DNA from: CAMYKD01 sp041617155
Lineage (GTDB): Bacteria > Pseudomonadota > Alphaproteobacteria > Kiloniellales > JAKSDN01
DNA length: 64,000 bases
Assembly (NCBI GenBank): GCA_041617155.1
Contig: JBFJPL010000002.1
Coordinates: 28,109 to 92,108 of the forward strand
Reading direction: 5' to 3'
Part shown: piece after piece, positions 15,754-25,596 of the stretch
How the letters are laid out: every line of letters begins with the position of its first letter
How positions within the stretch are numbered: the stretch's first letter is position 1
Translations under genes and position numbers: made by a program
Notes under the pieces: generated by a model
The model's input: the letters and a program-made list of their open reading frames with translations, nothing else
Database searches by the model: none
Told to the model about the DNA's origin: nothing

Positions 15754-18474
15754 ATGTATGACGACTCGATTGTATGGCTATCCGCGATCCTTCTGGTCAT
15801 CGCCTATGTCGTGGCGGTGCCGGCCATCGCCATCCTCGCGCTCAGCGGCGTCAACCGTCAGCGCGAGGAGATCGCGCGGCTGCGCAACCAGGTGCTGGGC
15901 CTGATCCGGCGGCTCGACGGTGCCGCCGAGGCCAAGCCGACGGCTCAAGCGGCCGAACCCGAGACCGCGCCCGAAGAACCCAGCGCACCGGCTCCGGCGG
16001 CCAAGGCGCCGCCGCCAAGCCAGGTCGGCACGCTGTCGCCACCGCCGCCGGACCGGGCAACGGCCTGGCAAAGTCTGGAAGAATCCATCACCTCGCGCTG
16101 GCTGGTCTGGCTGGGCGGCATCACCTTGGCGCTGGCCGGCGCCTTCCTGGTCAAGTATTCGGCCGAGCGCGGCTGGCTGGGGCCGGGGGTCAGGGTGACC
16201 TTGGGCTTTCTGATGGGCGCGGCCCTCGTGGTCGCCGGCGAGTGGCTGCGTCGACAGCCACTGCAAAAGGCGATCGCTTCGCTCAAGCCCAACTACGTGC
16301 CGCCGGCGCTGACGGCGGGCGGCTTGTTTACGGCTTTTGCCAGCATCTATGCGGCCTACGCACTCTACGACCTGATCCCGTCGTTGGCCGCTTTCGTGCT
16401 GCTGGCAGCGGTGGCCTTCGGTGCCGTGGCCCTGGCCGTGCTGCAGGGGCCGCTGATCGCGCTGCTCGGCCTGATCGGCGGCTTCGCGACGCCCCTGCTG
16501 GTATCGACCGGTTCGCACGCGGTCTGGGAGCTGTTCAGCTACCTGCTGTTCCTGGTCGCAGGGTCGCTCGCGCTGGTGCGCTACATGGCTTGGTGGTGGC
16601 TGGCCTGGGCTGCACTGGCCGGCGCGGTAATCTGGCCCGTGCTCTGGTTCGCGGCCGCCTGGCTCGCCGGCGACGCCTTGCCGCTCGGCCTTTATCTGGT
16701 TCTGCTCTGCGGCCTGTTCCTCTTCGTTCGTCACGGCCAGGGGGCGACGGTCGAGTTGGTCACCTGGCGGCACGGCCTGGCCACTCTGGCGGTACCCGAG
16801 CAGGTCGCCTGGGGCGCCGCCGCGGCGGTTTCGGTGCTGACCTTCATGCTGGTGCGCAGCGACGGTTACGGCGTGGTTTCGCTGCTGGCCCTGGCCGCGC
16901 TGGCCTGCCTGTTCATCGTCGTCGGCTACCGCGAGGCGGTGTTCGACGGGCTGGTCGTCGCGGCGGCGGCGCTGACCGCCGCCTTGCTGGCGCTGTGGCA
17001 CCTGCCGGCGATCATCCAGGGCGCGGAACCGCTCTACATCATCGACGGTCGCGGCTATGGCGAGATACCCGGCCCGATCGTGCCGCCGGCGCTCCTGCCC
17101 TACCTCTCGGTCTCGGCCGGCTTCGCGGCGCTGTTCGGCGTGGCCGGATTCTTCGCGCTTTGGGGCGCGCGGCGTCCGGCCATCTGGGCCGGCGTGTCCG
17201 CGGCGACGCCGGTTGTGTTGCTCGCTGTCGCCTACTGGCGGATCGTCGATTTCGGCCTGGATCTCAAGTGGTCGTTGGCCGCGCTCGCGCTGGCCGCCGC
17301 CTATCTGGCGGTCGCCTCGCGGATCCAGAGTTACCGCAGCGCGCGCAATCTGGACCTTGAGCTCGGCTGCTATGCCGCGGCGAGCGTGGCGGCGATCAGT
17401 CTCGCGGCGGTCATGCTGCTCGAGGAGGCCTGGCTGACCGTCGCCCTGTCGCTGCAGCTGCCGGCGCTCGCCTGGATCCACGACCGCCTCTCGCTCAAGC
17501 CGATGCGCAGCGTGGCCCTGGTGTTGGCCGGGGTGGTTCTGGTCCGGCTGGTGTTCAACGTCCATATCCTGGACTATCCCTTGGGCAGCGTGCCCGGCTT
17601 CAACTGGGTGCTCTACGGTTACGGCATCCCGGCGCTCGCCTTCTGGTACGCCGCCAAGCGCTTCCGGGCCGCGGCCGACGACCGCCTGGTCATGGTGCTG
17701 GAAGCCGGGACGCTGGCTTTCGTCTTCCTGTTGGTCAGCTTCCAGATCCGCAACCTGATCGCCGGGTCGCTGACCAGCGACGAGTACCGCCTGCTGGAGC
17801 AAGGCGCGCAGTCGAGCGCCTGGCTCGCCCTGGCCTATGGCTGTCTGGTGCAGTATCGGCGCCACAGGAGGGTCGTGCTGCTGTGGGGTTGGCGCATTCT
17901 GGCCGGTCTGTCCGCGGTCCAGACCCTATTCCTGCAGCTGCTTGCCTCCAACCCGCTTTGGTCCGGCCAGTCGGTCGGTCCCTGGCCGATTTTCGACGTG
18001 CTGCTGCCGGCCTATCTGCTGCCGGCGGTTTTCGCTCTGCTGTTCGCCTGGCAGCTCAGGCGGGCCGGCGAGGCCAAGCTGGCGGCGCTCACGGCGGTCT
18101 GGGGCCTGGGCCTGCTGTTCGTCTACATCTCGCTGGAGGTGCGCCACCTGTTCCAGGGACCGGTGCTGTCCCACGGCGCCACGAGCGACGCGGAGATGTA
18201 CAGCTATTCGGTTGCCTGGCTGGCCTACGCGCTCGGCCTCTTGACGGTTGGAATGTACAAGAAGATATCGAGCGTGCGTCATGCGGCGCTGGTGATCCTG
18301 CTGGTCGCCGTCGGCAAGGTCTTCCTGTTCGACATGGCGGCACTGGAAGGACTCTACCGCGTCGCCTCGTTCCTCGGCCTGGGGCTCAGCCTGGTCGGCA
18401 TCGGCTACTTCTATCAGAAGCTCGTGTTCCCGCCGGGAAGTTCCGGGACTCCGCAAGCCGCCGGGTCGTCATAG
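15754..18474 (+). CDS. DUF2339 multi-pass membrane protein
   Basis: A 906-residue, largely hydrophobic protein of the DUF2339 family. It has an N-terminal helix, a Pro/Ala-rich linker with coiled-coil character (about residues 30-105), the family-typical LEESITSRWLVWLGGITLAL start of the membrane domain, then more than twenty predicted hydrophobic segments. Function is unknown; no enzyme motif is apparent. AAGGAGA precedes ATG 15754, and it starts 20 bases after the acyltransferase stop, so the two are probably one transcript and an envelope role is likely. The unrelated carnitine operon begins 115 bp downstream. Confidence 0.88.
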   Translation: MYDDSIVWLSAILLVIAYVVAVPAIAILALSGVNRQREEIARLRNQVLGLIRRLDGAAEAKPTAQAAEPETAPEEPSAPAPAAKAPPPSQVGTLSPPPPDRATAWQSLEESITSRWLVWLGGITLALAGAFLVKYSAERGWLGPGVRVTLGFLMGAALVVAGEWLRRQPLQKAIASLKPNYVPPALTAGGLFTAFASIYAAYALYDLIPSLAAFVLLAAVAFGAVALAVLQGPLIALLGLIGGFATPLLVSTGSHAVWELFSYLLFLVAGSLALVRYMAWWWLAWAALAGAVIWPVLWFAAAWLAGDALPLGLYLVLLCGLFLFVRHGQGATVELVTWRHGLATLAVPEQVAWGAAAAVSVLTFMLVRSDGYGVVSLLALAALACLFIVVGYREAVFDGLVVAAAALTAALLALWHLPAIIQGAEPLYIIDGRGYGEIPGPIVPPALLPYLSVSAGFAALFGVAGFFALWGARRPAIWAGVSAATPVVLLAVAYWRIVDFGLDLKWSLAALALAAAYLAVASRIQSYRSARNLDLELGCYAAASVAAISLAAVMLLEEAWLTVALSLQLPALAWIHDRLSLKPMRSVALVLAGVVLVRLVFNVHILDYPLGSVPGFNWVLYGYGIPALAFWYAAKRFRAAADDRLVMVLEAGTLAFVFLLVSFQIRNLIAGSLTSDEYRLLEQGAQSSAWLALAYGCLVQYRRHRRVVLLWGWRILAGLSAVQTLFLQLLASNPLWSGQSVGPWPIFDVLLPAYLLPAVFALLFAWQLRRAGEAKLAALTAVWGLGLLFVYISLEVRHLFQGPVLSHGATSDAEMYSYSVAWLAYALGLLTVGMYKKISSVRHAALVILLVAVGKVFLFDMAALEGLYRVASFLGLGLSLVGIGYFYQKLVFPPGSSGTPQAAGSS

Positions 18475-18589
18475 CCGGTCGACGGCGAATACGGTCAAAA
18501 ACCCGTCGCAAGACGTCAAACTTGACGGCGGCACTGCGTTAGCGTTTGCCTATCCCGGCGGCCCTGTCGCCGTGGCGTGAGGAGGCACC

Positions 18590-20092
18590 ATGACCAGCGC
18601 AACGTCGGCCGAAATAAAGCGGGTGGCCATCGTCGGCACCGGGGTGATCGGCGCCGGTTGGGCGGCGCGCTGCTTGGCGCGTGGTCTCGACGTGATCGCC
18701 AGCGACCCGGCGGCGGGCGCCGAAGGACGTCTGCGGGCGAGCGTCGAACGGGCCTGGCCGGCGATGCGCAGTCTGTCCATGGCGCCCGGCGCAGAAGCGG
18801 CCGAGCTGAGCTTCAACGCCGACCTGCAGGCGGCCTGCGCGACGGCCGACTTCATTCAGGAGAACGCGCCGGAGAACGAAGAGCTCAAGCGCGCGCTGCA
18901 CGCCCGCATCGACGCCGCGGCCCGCCCGGAAGTGGTGATCGCTTCGAGCTCCTCGGGCCTCTTGCCGACGCGCATCCAGGCCGACTGCAAGCACCCGGAA
19001 CGGCTCGTGATCGGTCACCCCTTCAATCCGGTCTACCTGCTGCCCCTGGTCGAGGTGCTGGGTGGCGAGCGGACCGGCGAGGCGGCGATCGAGCGGGCGA
19101 TCTCGTTTTACAGGACCCTCGGCATGCACCCGCTCAGGGTGCGCACCGAGATCGAGGGCTATATCTCCGACCGGCTGCAGGAAGCGCTGTGGCGCGAGGC
19201 GCTGCACATGGTCGCGGACGGCGTGGCGACGACCGGCGAGATCGACGACGCGGTGATCTACGGCCCGGGCCTGCGCTGGGCGCTCATGGGCACCTGCCTG
19301 ACCTTCCACCTGGCCGGCGGCGAACAGGGCATGCGCCATATGCTGGAGCAGTTCGGCCCGGCGCTCGCGCTGCCCTGGACCAAGCTGACGGCGCCGGAGC
19401 TGACGCCGGAGCTGATCGATCGCATGGTCGAGGGCACGCGCCGGCAGGCTGCCGGCCGCTCGATCGAGGAGCTGGAGCGCCTGCGCGACGCCTGCCTGGT
19501 CGGCATCATGCGCACCCTCAGGCCGCACGGTATCGGTGCCGGCGCCACCCTGGCCGAAGACGAGGCCCGACGCTATGGCCAGCGCGACTATGCGCGCTGG
19601 ACGAAGGGCGCCGAGATCGCCGCGCCGCTCGCGCTGTACCAGGCCGCGGTCCAGTCCGAGTGGGTCGACTACAACGGCCACATGAGCGAGAGCTTCTTTC
19701 TGCTGGCCTTCGGCGACGCCTCGGACGCGCTGTTCCGCTACATCGGCATCGACGAGGCCTACCGCGCCGCCGGCAACTCCTTCTATACGGTCGAAAGCCA
19801 CATCAACTACTACCGCGAGGCCTCGAGCGGCGAGCCGCTCAGCTTCACGACCCAGATCCTCGGACTGGACGAGAAGCGCCTGCATCTCTTCCATTCGATG
19901 TACCTTGGCGGGAGCGGCGAGCTCTTGTGCGTGACCGAACAGATGCTGCTTCACGTCGATATGAAAGCCGCCGCCGCCTGCCCGATAAAGCCCGCGGTCT
20001 TCGAGGCCTTGAGCGCGATCTGGCAGGTCCACGAGGACATGCCGCGACCCAAGGAAGCGGGCCGCCGAATGGCGGTTCCCGCGAAGACCTAG
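18590..20092 (+). CDS. lcdH: L-carnitine dehydrogenase fused to thioesterase
   Basis: A 500-residue bifunctional protein. The N-terminal 330 residues are a 3-hydroxyacyl-CoA-dehydrogenase-fold carnitine 3-dehydrogenase: VAIVGTGVIGAGWAA for NAD binding, SSSSGLLPT and GHPFNPVYLLPLVE for catalysis. From about residue 345 a hot-dog thioesterase follows (SEWVDYNGHMSESFF), matching the betainyl-CoA thioesterase found fused in many alphaproteobacterial enzymes. The expected reactions are carnitine to 3-dehydrocarnitine with NAD, and hydrolysis of the carnitinyl- or betainyl-CoA thioester. GAGGAGG precedes the ATG. It leads a four-gene operon with 18-, 6- and 12-base gaps. Confidence 0.9.
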   Translation: MTSATSAEIKRVAIVGTGVIGAGWAARCLARGLDVIASDPAAGAEGRLRASVERAWPAMRSLSMAPGAEAAELSFNADLQAACATADFIQENAPENEELKRALHARIDAAARPEVVIASSSSGLLPTRIQADCKHPERLVIGHPFNPVYLLPLVEVLGGERTGEAAIERAISFYRTLGMHPLRVRTEIEGYISDRLQEALWREALHMVADGVATTGEIDDAVIYGPGLRWALMGTCLTFHLAGGEQGMRHMLEQFGPALALPWTKLTAPELTPELIDRMVEGTRRQAAGRSIEELERLRDACLVGIMRTLRPHGIGAGATLAEDEARRYGQRDYARWTKGAEIAAPLALYQAAVQSEWVDYNGHMSESFFLLAFGDASDALFRYIGIDEAYRAAGNSFYTVESHINYYREASSGEPLSFTTQILGLDEKRLHLFHSMYLGGSGELLCVTEQMLLHVDMKAAAACPIKPAVFEALSAIWQVHEDMPRPKEAGRRMAVPAKT

Positions 20093-20110
20093 AAGGGGCG
20101 AGGAGACGCC

Positions 20111-21271
20111 ATGGACTTCGCGCTGACCACGGAACAGCAGATGCTGGTCGAGAGCCTGCGTGCTTTCGTCGAGCAGGAGCTCTATCCCCACGAGAAGGAG
20201 GTCGAGGAGACCGGCGTCGTGCGCCGGGAACTGGTCGCTGAGATCAAACGCCGGGCGATCGAACAGGGCTTCTACGCCGCCAACATGCCCGAGGAGCTGG
20301 GTGGCGGCGGTCTCGACAATGTGAGCATGGTGCTGTTCGACCGCGAACTCGGCCGGGCGTCCATGGCCTTGCAGTACCTGGTCGCGCGACCCAGCGAGAT
20401 TCTGCGCGCCTGTACGCCGGAGCAGGCGGAGGAATACCTGCTGCCGACGATCCGCGGCGAGCGCCTGGAATGCCTCGCCATGACCGAGCCCGATGCCGGC
20501 TCCGATCTGCGCTCCATGAAGTGCAAGGCCGAATTGCACGGCGACCACTACTTGGTCAACGGCACCAAGCACTTCATCAGCCACGCCGATCTCGCCGACT
20601 ACGTCATCCTTTTCGCCGCCAGCGGCGTCGAGGAGACACCGCGCGGACCCAAGAAGAAGATCACCGCCCTGCTGATCGACAAGGGGACGCCCGGCTTCGA
20701 GGTGCGCCCCGGCTACCGCAGCGTATCGCACCGGGGCTACCACAACTGCATCCTGGCCTTCGACGACTGCCGGGTGCCGGCCGCCAAGGTCTTGGGCGCG
20801 GCGGACAAGGGCTTCGAGGTCGCCAACCAATGGCTCGCCGCGACTCGCCTGCAGGTCGCCGCGATTTGCATCGGCCGGGCCCAACGCGCCATGGCGTTGG
20901 CGGTCGAATGGGCCGCCACTCGAAAGCAGTTCGGCCAGACCATCGGCAAGTTCCAGGGCGTGTCCTTCAAGCTGGCCGATATGGCGGCCGGGATCGAGGC
21001 GGCCGAGCTACTGACCCTCAAGGCAGCCTGGAAGTTGGACCAAGGCACGATGACAGATTCCGATGCGGCGATCGCCAAGCTGGCGGCGACCGAGACCTTG
21101 GCCCGCGTGACCGACGACGCGGTTCAGATCTTCGGCGGCATGGGCCTGATGGACGAGCTGCCGATCGAGCGACTGTGGCGCGACGCGCGGGTCGAGCGGA
21201 TCTGGGAGGGCACCAGCGAGATCCAGCGCCATATCATTTCGCGCGCCCTGCTGCGCCCGCACGAGAGGTAG
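20111..21271 (+). CDS. Acyl-CoA dehydrogenase (gamma-butyrobetainyl-CoA type)
   Basis: A 386-residue FAD flavoprotein of the acyl-CoA dehydrogenase family. EPDAGSDLRSMKC and GTKHFISHADLADY bind FAD and substrate, FGGMGLMDELPIERLWRDAR follows, and RIWEGTSEIQRH carries the glutamate typically used as base. It is full length. In this operon the plausible substrate is gamma-butyrobetainyl-CoA, oxidised to crotonobetainyl-CoA, as in the CoA-thioester carnitine route; that assignment comes from context, not from a specific motif. GAGGAGA precedes ATG 20111. Electrons would go to electron-transfer flavoprotein, not encoded here. Confidence 0.9.
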   Translation: MDFALTTEQQMLVESLRAFVEQELYPHEKEVEETGVVRRELVAEIKRRAIEQGFYAANMPEELGGGGLDNVSMVLFDRELGRASMALQYLVARPSEILRACTPEQAEEYLLPTIRGERLECLAMTEPDAGSDLRSMKCKAELHGDHYLVNGTKHFISHADLADYVILFAASGVEETPRGPKKKITALLIDKGTPGFEVRPGYRSVSHRGYHNCILAFDDCRVPAAKVLGAADKGFEVANQWLAATRLQVAAICIGRAQRAMALAVEWAATRKQFGQTIGKFQGVSFKLADMAAGIEAAELLTLKAAWKLDQGTMTDSDAAIAKLAATETLARVTDDAVQIFGGMGLMDELPIERLWRDARVERIWEGTSEIQRHIISRALLRPHER

Positions 21272-21277
21272 CTAGAG

Positions 21278-23368
21278 ATGCCGGACGGCGAGTCGGCGGC
21301 CGCGCGGCGAAAGGCCAACCTGCTGCGCCTGCTGGCGCCCCGTCATGCCGCCTTCATCGGCGGGCGGGACGCGGCGCGCGCCATGGATCAGTGCGTGGCC
21401 ATCGGTTTCAAGGGCGAGATCTGGCCGGTCCATCCGCAACGGGCGAACATGGAGGGGCGCCCCTGCTTTCGCACGGTCGCGGATCTGCCCGAGCCGCCGG
21501 ACGCGGCCTTTGTCGCGGTCCCCGCGGCCGCGACGGTCGAGGTCGTGCGCCAGCTGGCCGAAGGCGGGGCGGGCGGGGCGGTCTGCTATGCCGCCGGCTT
21601 CGCCGAACGAGGCGGGGAGGGGGTCCGGCTGCAGGAGTCCCTGGTCACGGCCGCCGGGGACATGGCGCTGGTCGGACCCAACTGTTACGGCCTGCTCAAC
21701 TACCTCGACGGCGCCGCGCTCTGGGCCGAGGGGCATGGCGGCCGGCCGGTCGGGCGCGGCGTCGCCCTGATCACCCAGAGCGGCAACATCGGCATCAACC
21801 TGACCATGGAGCAGCGCTCGGTTCCGATCGCCTACGTGGTCAGCGCCGGCAACCAGGCCTGCCTGGGGATCGAGGACTACGTCGCCGCGCTGCTGCAGGA
21901 TTCGCGGGTCACCGCCATCGGCCTCTACATCGAAGGTCTGGCGAATGTCGCGTCCTTCGCCCAAGCGGCGGCCGCGGCGCTCGAGAGGGGCGTGCCTCTG
22001 GTCGCCCTCAAGTCTGGAAATTCGGATGTCGGAGCGCGCCTGGCACTCAGCCACACCTCGTCCCTGGCCGGCTCGGAGGCGCTGTACGACGCGCTCTTCG
22101 AACGCCTCGGCGTGGTCCGGGTCGGCTCGCTGAGCGCGCTCATGGAGACCGTGAAATTCCTCGCCCTGGTGGGACCGCTGCCGGGCCGCCGCCTAGGCGC
22201 GCTGTCCTGCTCGGGCGGCGAGGCCTCCCTGGTGGCGGATCTGGCGGCCAAGCTGGGCCTGCAACTGCCGGATCTGCTCGAGCGGCAACAGGGCGCGCTC
22301 GCCGCCCAGTTGCCGGACTTCGTCACCCTGTCCAACCCGTTCGACTACAACACCTCGGTCTGGGGCGACCGCGCCGCCCAGGAGCGCTGCTTCGGGGCCT
22401 TCCTGGACGGACCGATCGACGCCGGGCTGCTGGTCCTGGATATGCCGCGCCCGGGAACGACCGGCATCGAGGGCTGGCACCTCGCCTTGAGCGCCTTTCT
22501 CGACGCCCGGGAGAAGGCCGGGATAGCCGGCGCGGTGGTCGCCACGCTGCCGGAATCCCTGCCCGAAGCCACGCGCGACCAGATCATCGAGCGTGGCGCG
22601 GCGCCGCTGCAAGGCTTCGAGGACGGGCTCGGGGCGATCGCCGCCGCAGCCTGGTACGGCGAACGGCGCGCCGCCATCGATCGGGCCGGCGCGGCACGGC
22701 TGCTGATCGCGGACCAGCCACCGGGCGCGCGGTCGGCGCGCATGCTCGACGAGCGTGCGTGCAAGGAACGGCTGGCGGCATTCGGACTTGGCGTGCCGGA
22801 GAGCCGGGTCGTGAATGCTGCCGAAGCGCCGGCCGCGGCGCGCGCGCTCGGCTTTCCCGTCGTCGTCAAGGCGCTGGCCGCCGGCCGGGCGCACAAGACC
22901 GAAGCCGGCGCCGTGGCGCTCGACCTGCGGAGCGAAGCCGAGGTCGCGAGCGCGGTGGCGCGGATGTCGGCACTGGGCGCGCGTTTCCTGGTCGAGCGCA
23001 TGGTCGCGGGCGCCGTGGCGGAACTCATCGTCGGCGTACGGCGCGATCCCCAGTTCGGCCTGGCCCTGGTCGTCGGATCGGGCGGCGTGCTGGTCGAGCT
23101 GGTCGGCGACAGCCGCACCCTGCTGCTGCCTTGCGACCGGGCTGCGCTGACCCGGGCGCTCGATTCCTTGAAGGCGGCACGGCTTCTGGACGGGTTCCGG
23201 GGCCGCCCGCCAGGCGACCGCGAAGCCGTGCTCGACGCCATGGAGGCCATTGCCGCCTTCGCCGAGAGCGAGCGCCAGCGCCTCGTTGAGCTCGACGTCA
23301 ATCCACTGCTGGTCCTGCCCGAGGGCGTGGTGGCCGTCGACGCCATGATCAGGCTGGAAGGTGACTAG
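21278..23368 (+). CDS. ADP-forming acyl-CoA synthetase (acetate-CoA ligase family)
   Basis: A 696-residue NDP-forming acyl-CoA synthetase with CoA-binding domain (about 20-140), ligase-CoA middle (about 150-450) and C-terminal ATP-grasp domain (about 480-690). The phosphohistidine loop is the LALSHTSSLAGSE segment near residue 263, and EADVNPL-like LVELDVNPLLVLP ends the ATP-grasp part. It makes a CoA thioester using ATP to ADP plus phosphate. In this operon it most simply activates gamma-butyrobetaine or carnitine with CoA. The closest gene symbol used elsewhere differs between species, so none is given. It starts six bases after the dehydrogenase stop. Confidence 0.9.
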   Translation: MPDGESAAARRKANLLRLLAPRHAAFIGGRDAARAMDQCVAIGFKGEIWPVHPQRANMEGRPCFRTVADLPEPPDAAFVAVPAAATVEVVRQLAEGGAGGAVCYAAGFAERGGEGVRLQESLVTAAGDMALVGPNCYGLLNYLDGAALWAEGHGGRPVGRGVALITQSGNIGINLTMEQRSVPIAYVVSAGNQACLGIEDYVAALLQDSRVTAIGLYIEGLANVASFAQAAAAALERGVPLVALKSGNSDVGARLALSHTSSLAGSEALYDALFERLGVVRVGSLSALMETVKFLALVGPLPGRRLGALSCSGGEASLVADLAAKLGLQLPDLLERQQGALAAQLPDFVTLSNPFDYNTSVWGDRAAQERCFGAFLDGPIDAGLLVLDMPRPGTTGIEGWHLALSAFLDAREKAGIAGAVVATLPESLPEATRDQIIERGAAPLQGFEDGLGAIAAAAWYGERRAAIDRAGAARLLIADQPPGARSARMLDERACKERLAAFGLGVPESRVVNAAEAPAAARALGFPVVVKALAAGRAHKTEAGAVALDLRSEAEVASAVARMSALGARFLVERMVAGAVAELIVGVRRDPQFGLALVVGSGGVLVELVGDSRTLLLPCDRAALTRALDSLKAARLLDGFRGRPPGDREAVLDAMEAIAAFAESERQRLVELDVNPLLVLPEGVVAVDAMIRLEGD

Positions 23369-23380
23369 AAGGAGCGAGAG

Positions 23381-24163
23381 ATGAGTGATGCGGTTCGACT
23401 CGAACGGCGCGACGCGGTTCTGGAGATCACGCTCGACCGGCCCAAGGCCAATGCGATCGACGCGGCAACCAGCCGGCGCATGGGCGCGGCCTTTCAGGAG
23501 TTCCGGGCGGACCCGGCGCTGCGCGCCGCGATCGTGACGGGTGCCGGCGAGCGTTTCTTTTCCGCCGGTTGGGACCTGAAGGCGGCGGCCGCGGGCGAGG
23601 CGATCGACTCCGACTTCGGGCCGGGCGGTTTCGCCGGATTGACCGAGCTCCTGACCCTCGACAAGCCGGTCATCGCGGCGGTCAACGGCCTGGCGGTCGG
23701 CGGCGGTTTCGAACTTGCCCTCGGCGCCGACCTGATCGTCGCCGCCGAGCACGCCGAGTTCTTCCTGCCCGAGGCCGCGGTCGGCGTGGTCGCCGATGCC
23801 GCCTCGTTCCGTCTGCCGCGTCGGATCCCGCGGGCGGTTGCCTTGGAGATGCTGTTCACCGGCCGCCGGATGGCGGCCGACGAGGCCTTGCGCTGGGGCC
23901 TGGTCAACGAAGTGGCGCCCGCGGCCGAATTGTTGGACCGGGCCCGCGCGCTGGCGGCGCGGATCGTGGCCGGCGCGCCGCTCTCCCTGGCGGCGGTCAA
24001 GGAGCTGGTGCGCTATGGCGAGAACCACAGCCTCCTTGAGTGTGATTTGGCGGTGAGGAAGGGCGAGCTGGCGGCCTACCGACGCATGCTCGACTCGGAA
24101 GACGCTCGCGAAGGCCCGAGGGCCTTCGCCGAAAAGCGCGCGCCGGTTTGGCAAGGGAAATGA
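23381..24163 (+). CDS. Enoyl-CoA hydratase family (carnitinyl-CoA dehydratase-like)
   Basis: A 260-residue crotonase-fold protein. The oxyanion segments ERFFSAGWDLKA and NGLAVGGGFELALGAD are intact, and FFLPEAAVGVVADA carries the glutamate expected for a hydratase. It matches the CaiD-like class. In this operon the expected reaction is hydration of crotonobetainyl-CoA to carnitinyl-CoA, supplying carnitine after thioester cleavage. Ribosome site AAGGAG lies before ATG 23381, 12 bases after the ligase stop. It converges with the GT87 gene with 18 bases between stops. Without context it could be any short-chain enoyl-CoA hydratase. Confidence 0.9.
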   Translation: MSDAVRLERRDAVLEITLDRPKANAIDAATSRRMGAAFQEFRADPALRAAIVTGAGERFFSAGWDLKAAAAGEAIDSDFGPGGFAGLTELLTLDKPVIAAVNGLAVGGGFELALGADLIVAAEHAEFFLPEAAVGVVADAASFRLPRRIPRAVALEMLFTGRRMAADEALRWGLVNEVAPAAELLDRARALAARIVAGAPLSLAAVKELVRYGENHSLLECDLAVRKGELAAYRRMLDSEDAREGPRAFAEKRAPVWQGK

Positions 24164-24181
24164 CGGCCGCCGGTTCGATTC

Positions 24182-25432
24182 CTAGGCGTTGATTGGAGCC
24201 GACCGGCAGGCTGCCGGTTTCGCTGCCCATCCTCTTATCCGGGCGAGCAGCACGGCGAAGAAGGCGACCAGGACCAAGGGTGCGAGTGGCAGACCCCGGT
24301 AGTTGGCGGCCATGACGGTGACCGGCAGGATCCAGACCATGGCATACAGCAGCTTTTCGCCCGGCATGAATCCGGTTTTCACCGCGTGGCCCAGAGTCCA
24401 AAGAACGGCCACGCTCAATATTGTCATGTCATAGTTGAAGGCGTAGGGCGTGACCAGGAACACCGCCACGATCAGGGCCGCAGCCTGCAGCCGGCGATCC
24501 GCCCGTGCGCGAAACACCCAGTAAACGCACGGTATGATGCAAAGCGCAAAGACGGCTTGAACGAGATATCCGAGCGAGATGTCCGCGCCAAGGACCCGCA
24601 TGGCCGTGAACGGCGTCGGCATCATGTTCAGGAATAGCCCGCCGCCGGTTTCGAGGAAGGTCTTCTGATCGGCGCTGGTCTTCGCGAGGTAGATCTCCCA
24701 AGCTTCCGGGCCGAAGATTGCCAGGCTCAGTAGGACCAACAGCATCACTGTTAGGGTCGCACTTATGAAGGTCCGCCAAAGCCGGGCCGCCACGAGGGCG
24801 ACCGGAATGAGCAGGCCCAGCTGTGGCTTGAAGCTCAAGAGGCCGAACAGAATTCCGGCAAGGACGGGACGGCTGTCGATCAACCGCATGCCGCCGACCA
24901 ACAGCGCCGCGCTGAGGTAGCCGTTCTGGCCGATCACGAAGTTCACGGCGGTGGCCGGGGCGAGCACCAGCGCAACGGTGTTCAGTTTCGCCCAATGCCT
25001 GCCGACCGCGGCACTCAGGTATAACGCCAGGGTCGCGATGGACCAAAAGGCGTAAGACCATAGATAGGGCAGAAGACCCAGCGGAAGCACATAGAACAGC
25101 GTGTGAGGCGGATAGGGCCATGGGTGCAGTGGAATGCTGCGCTCGAGCATTTGCTCTTGCAGGGCATGGAATGCGGCGGTGTCGAAGATTTGAATCGTTT
25201 GCCCGCTTAGGGTCAGCGTGGCGGCGGTCCAATAGACCACGAAGTCGCGGCCAAAGGGATGGCCGCTTGAATCGAAGAGGCCGTTGGCGCTCGAATAGTA
25301 GCGGTAGGCGGCAAAGCCGTAGGTGACCGTCAGCCCTAGGCAGAGGACAAGGATCAGAAGCCTGTCGCAGCGCTGCAGACCCGGAACGCCGTCGTGCTCG
25401 CTGCGGAGCCCTCTATCGGGCCTGTCGATCAT
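24182..25432 (-). CDS. GT87 family membrane mannosyltransferase (DUF2029)
   Basis: A 416-residue integral membrane protein with about ten helices, of the GT87/DUF2029 family of polyprenyl-phosphate-dependent alpha-mannosyltransferases. The first periplasmic loop reads FGRDFVVYWTAATLTLSG with the conserved aspartate; NGYLSAALLVGGM and FKPQLGLLIP follow, typical of the family. It would add a sugar from a lipid-linked donor to an envelope glycan on the outer face of the inner membrane. It diverges from the first GT-C-like gene at 25597 across a 164-bp gap, which suggests shared control with the adjacent glycosyltransferases. Confidence 0.85.
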   Translation of the reverse strand: MIDRPDRGLRSEHDGVPGLQRCDRLLILVLCLGLTVTYGFAAYRYYSSANGLFDSSGHPFGRDFVVYWTAATLTLSGQTIQIFDTAAFHALQEQMLERSIPLHPWPYPPHTLFYVLPLGLLPYLWSYAFWSIATLALYLSAAVGRHWAKLNTVALVLAPATAVNFVIGQNGYLSAALLVGGMRLIDSRPVLAGILFGLLSFKPQLGLLIPVALVAARLWRTFISATLTVMLLVLLSLAIFGPEAWEIYLAKTSADQKTFLETGGGLFLNMMPTPFTAMRVLGADISLGYLVQAVFALCIIPCVYWVFRARADRRLQAAALIVAVFLVTPYAFNYDMTILSVAVLWTLGHAVKTGFMPGEKLLYAMVWILPVTVMAANYRGLPLAPLVLVAFFAVLLARIRGWAAKPAACRSAPINA

Positions 25433-25596
25433 CTGTCGTCTCTCCGGCCGGCCGGCTTAGGGCTGGGCGAAGCGCAGCTTGCGTCCGGCCTGATTGCGAA
25501 AACCTTAAGGCCTTGCAGGCCGGACAGCGTTGACGGAATCCTAACCCGTGGAAACACAGACTGAAACGACCGCGCTTCGCCGTTTATCGGATCACC

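Noticed and set aside
13341..15800. An 819-codon open frame on the minus strand
   Set aside because: It lies opposite the lipid acyltransferase gene, has no family motifs and reads as low-complexity shadow sequence typical of GC-rich antisense frames.
24168..24185. GGTTCGATTCC, a tRNA T-arm-like word
   Set aside because: The flanking bases do not pair into a T stem, no acceptor or D/anticodon arms are present, and it falls between two converging gene stops.
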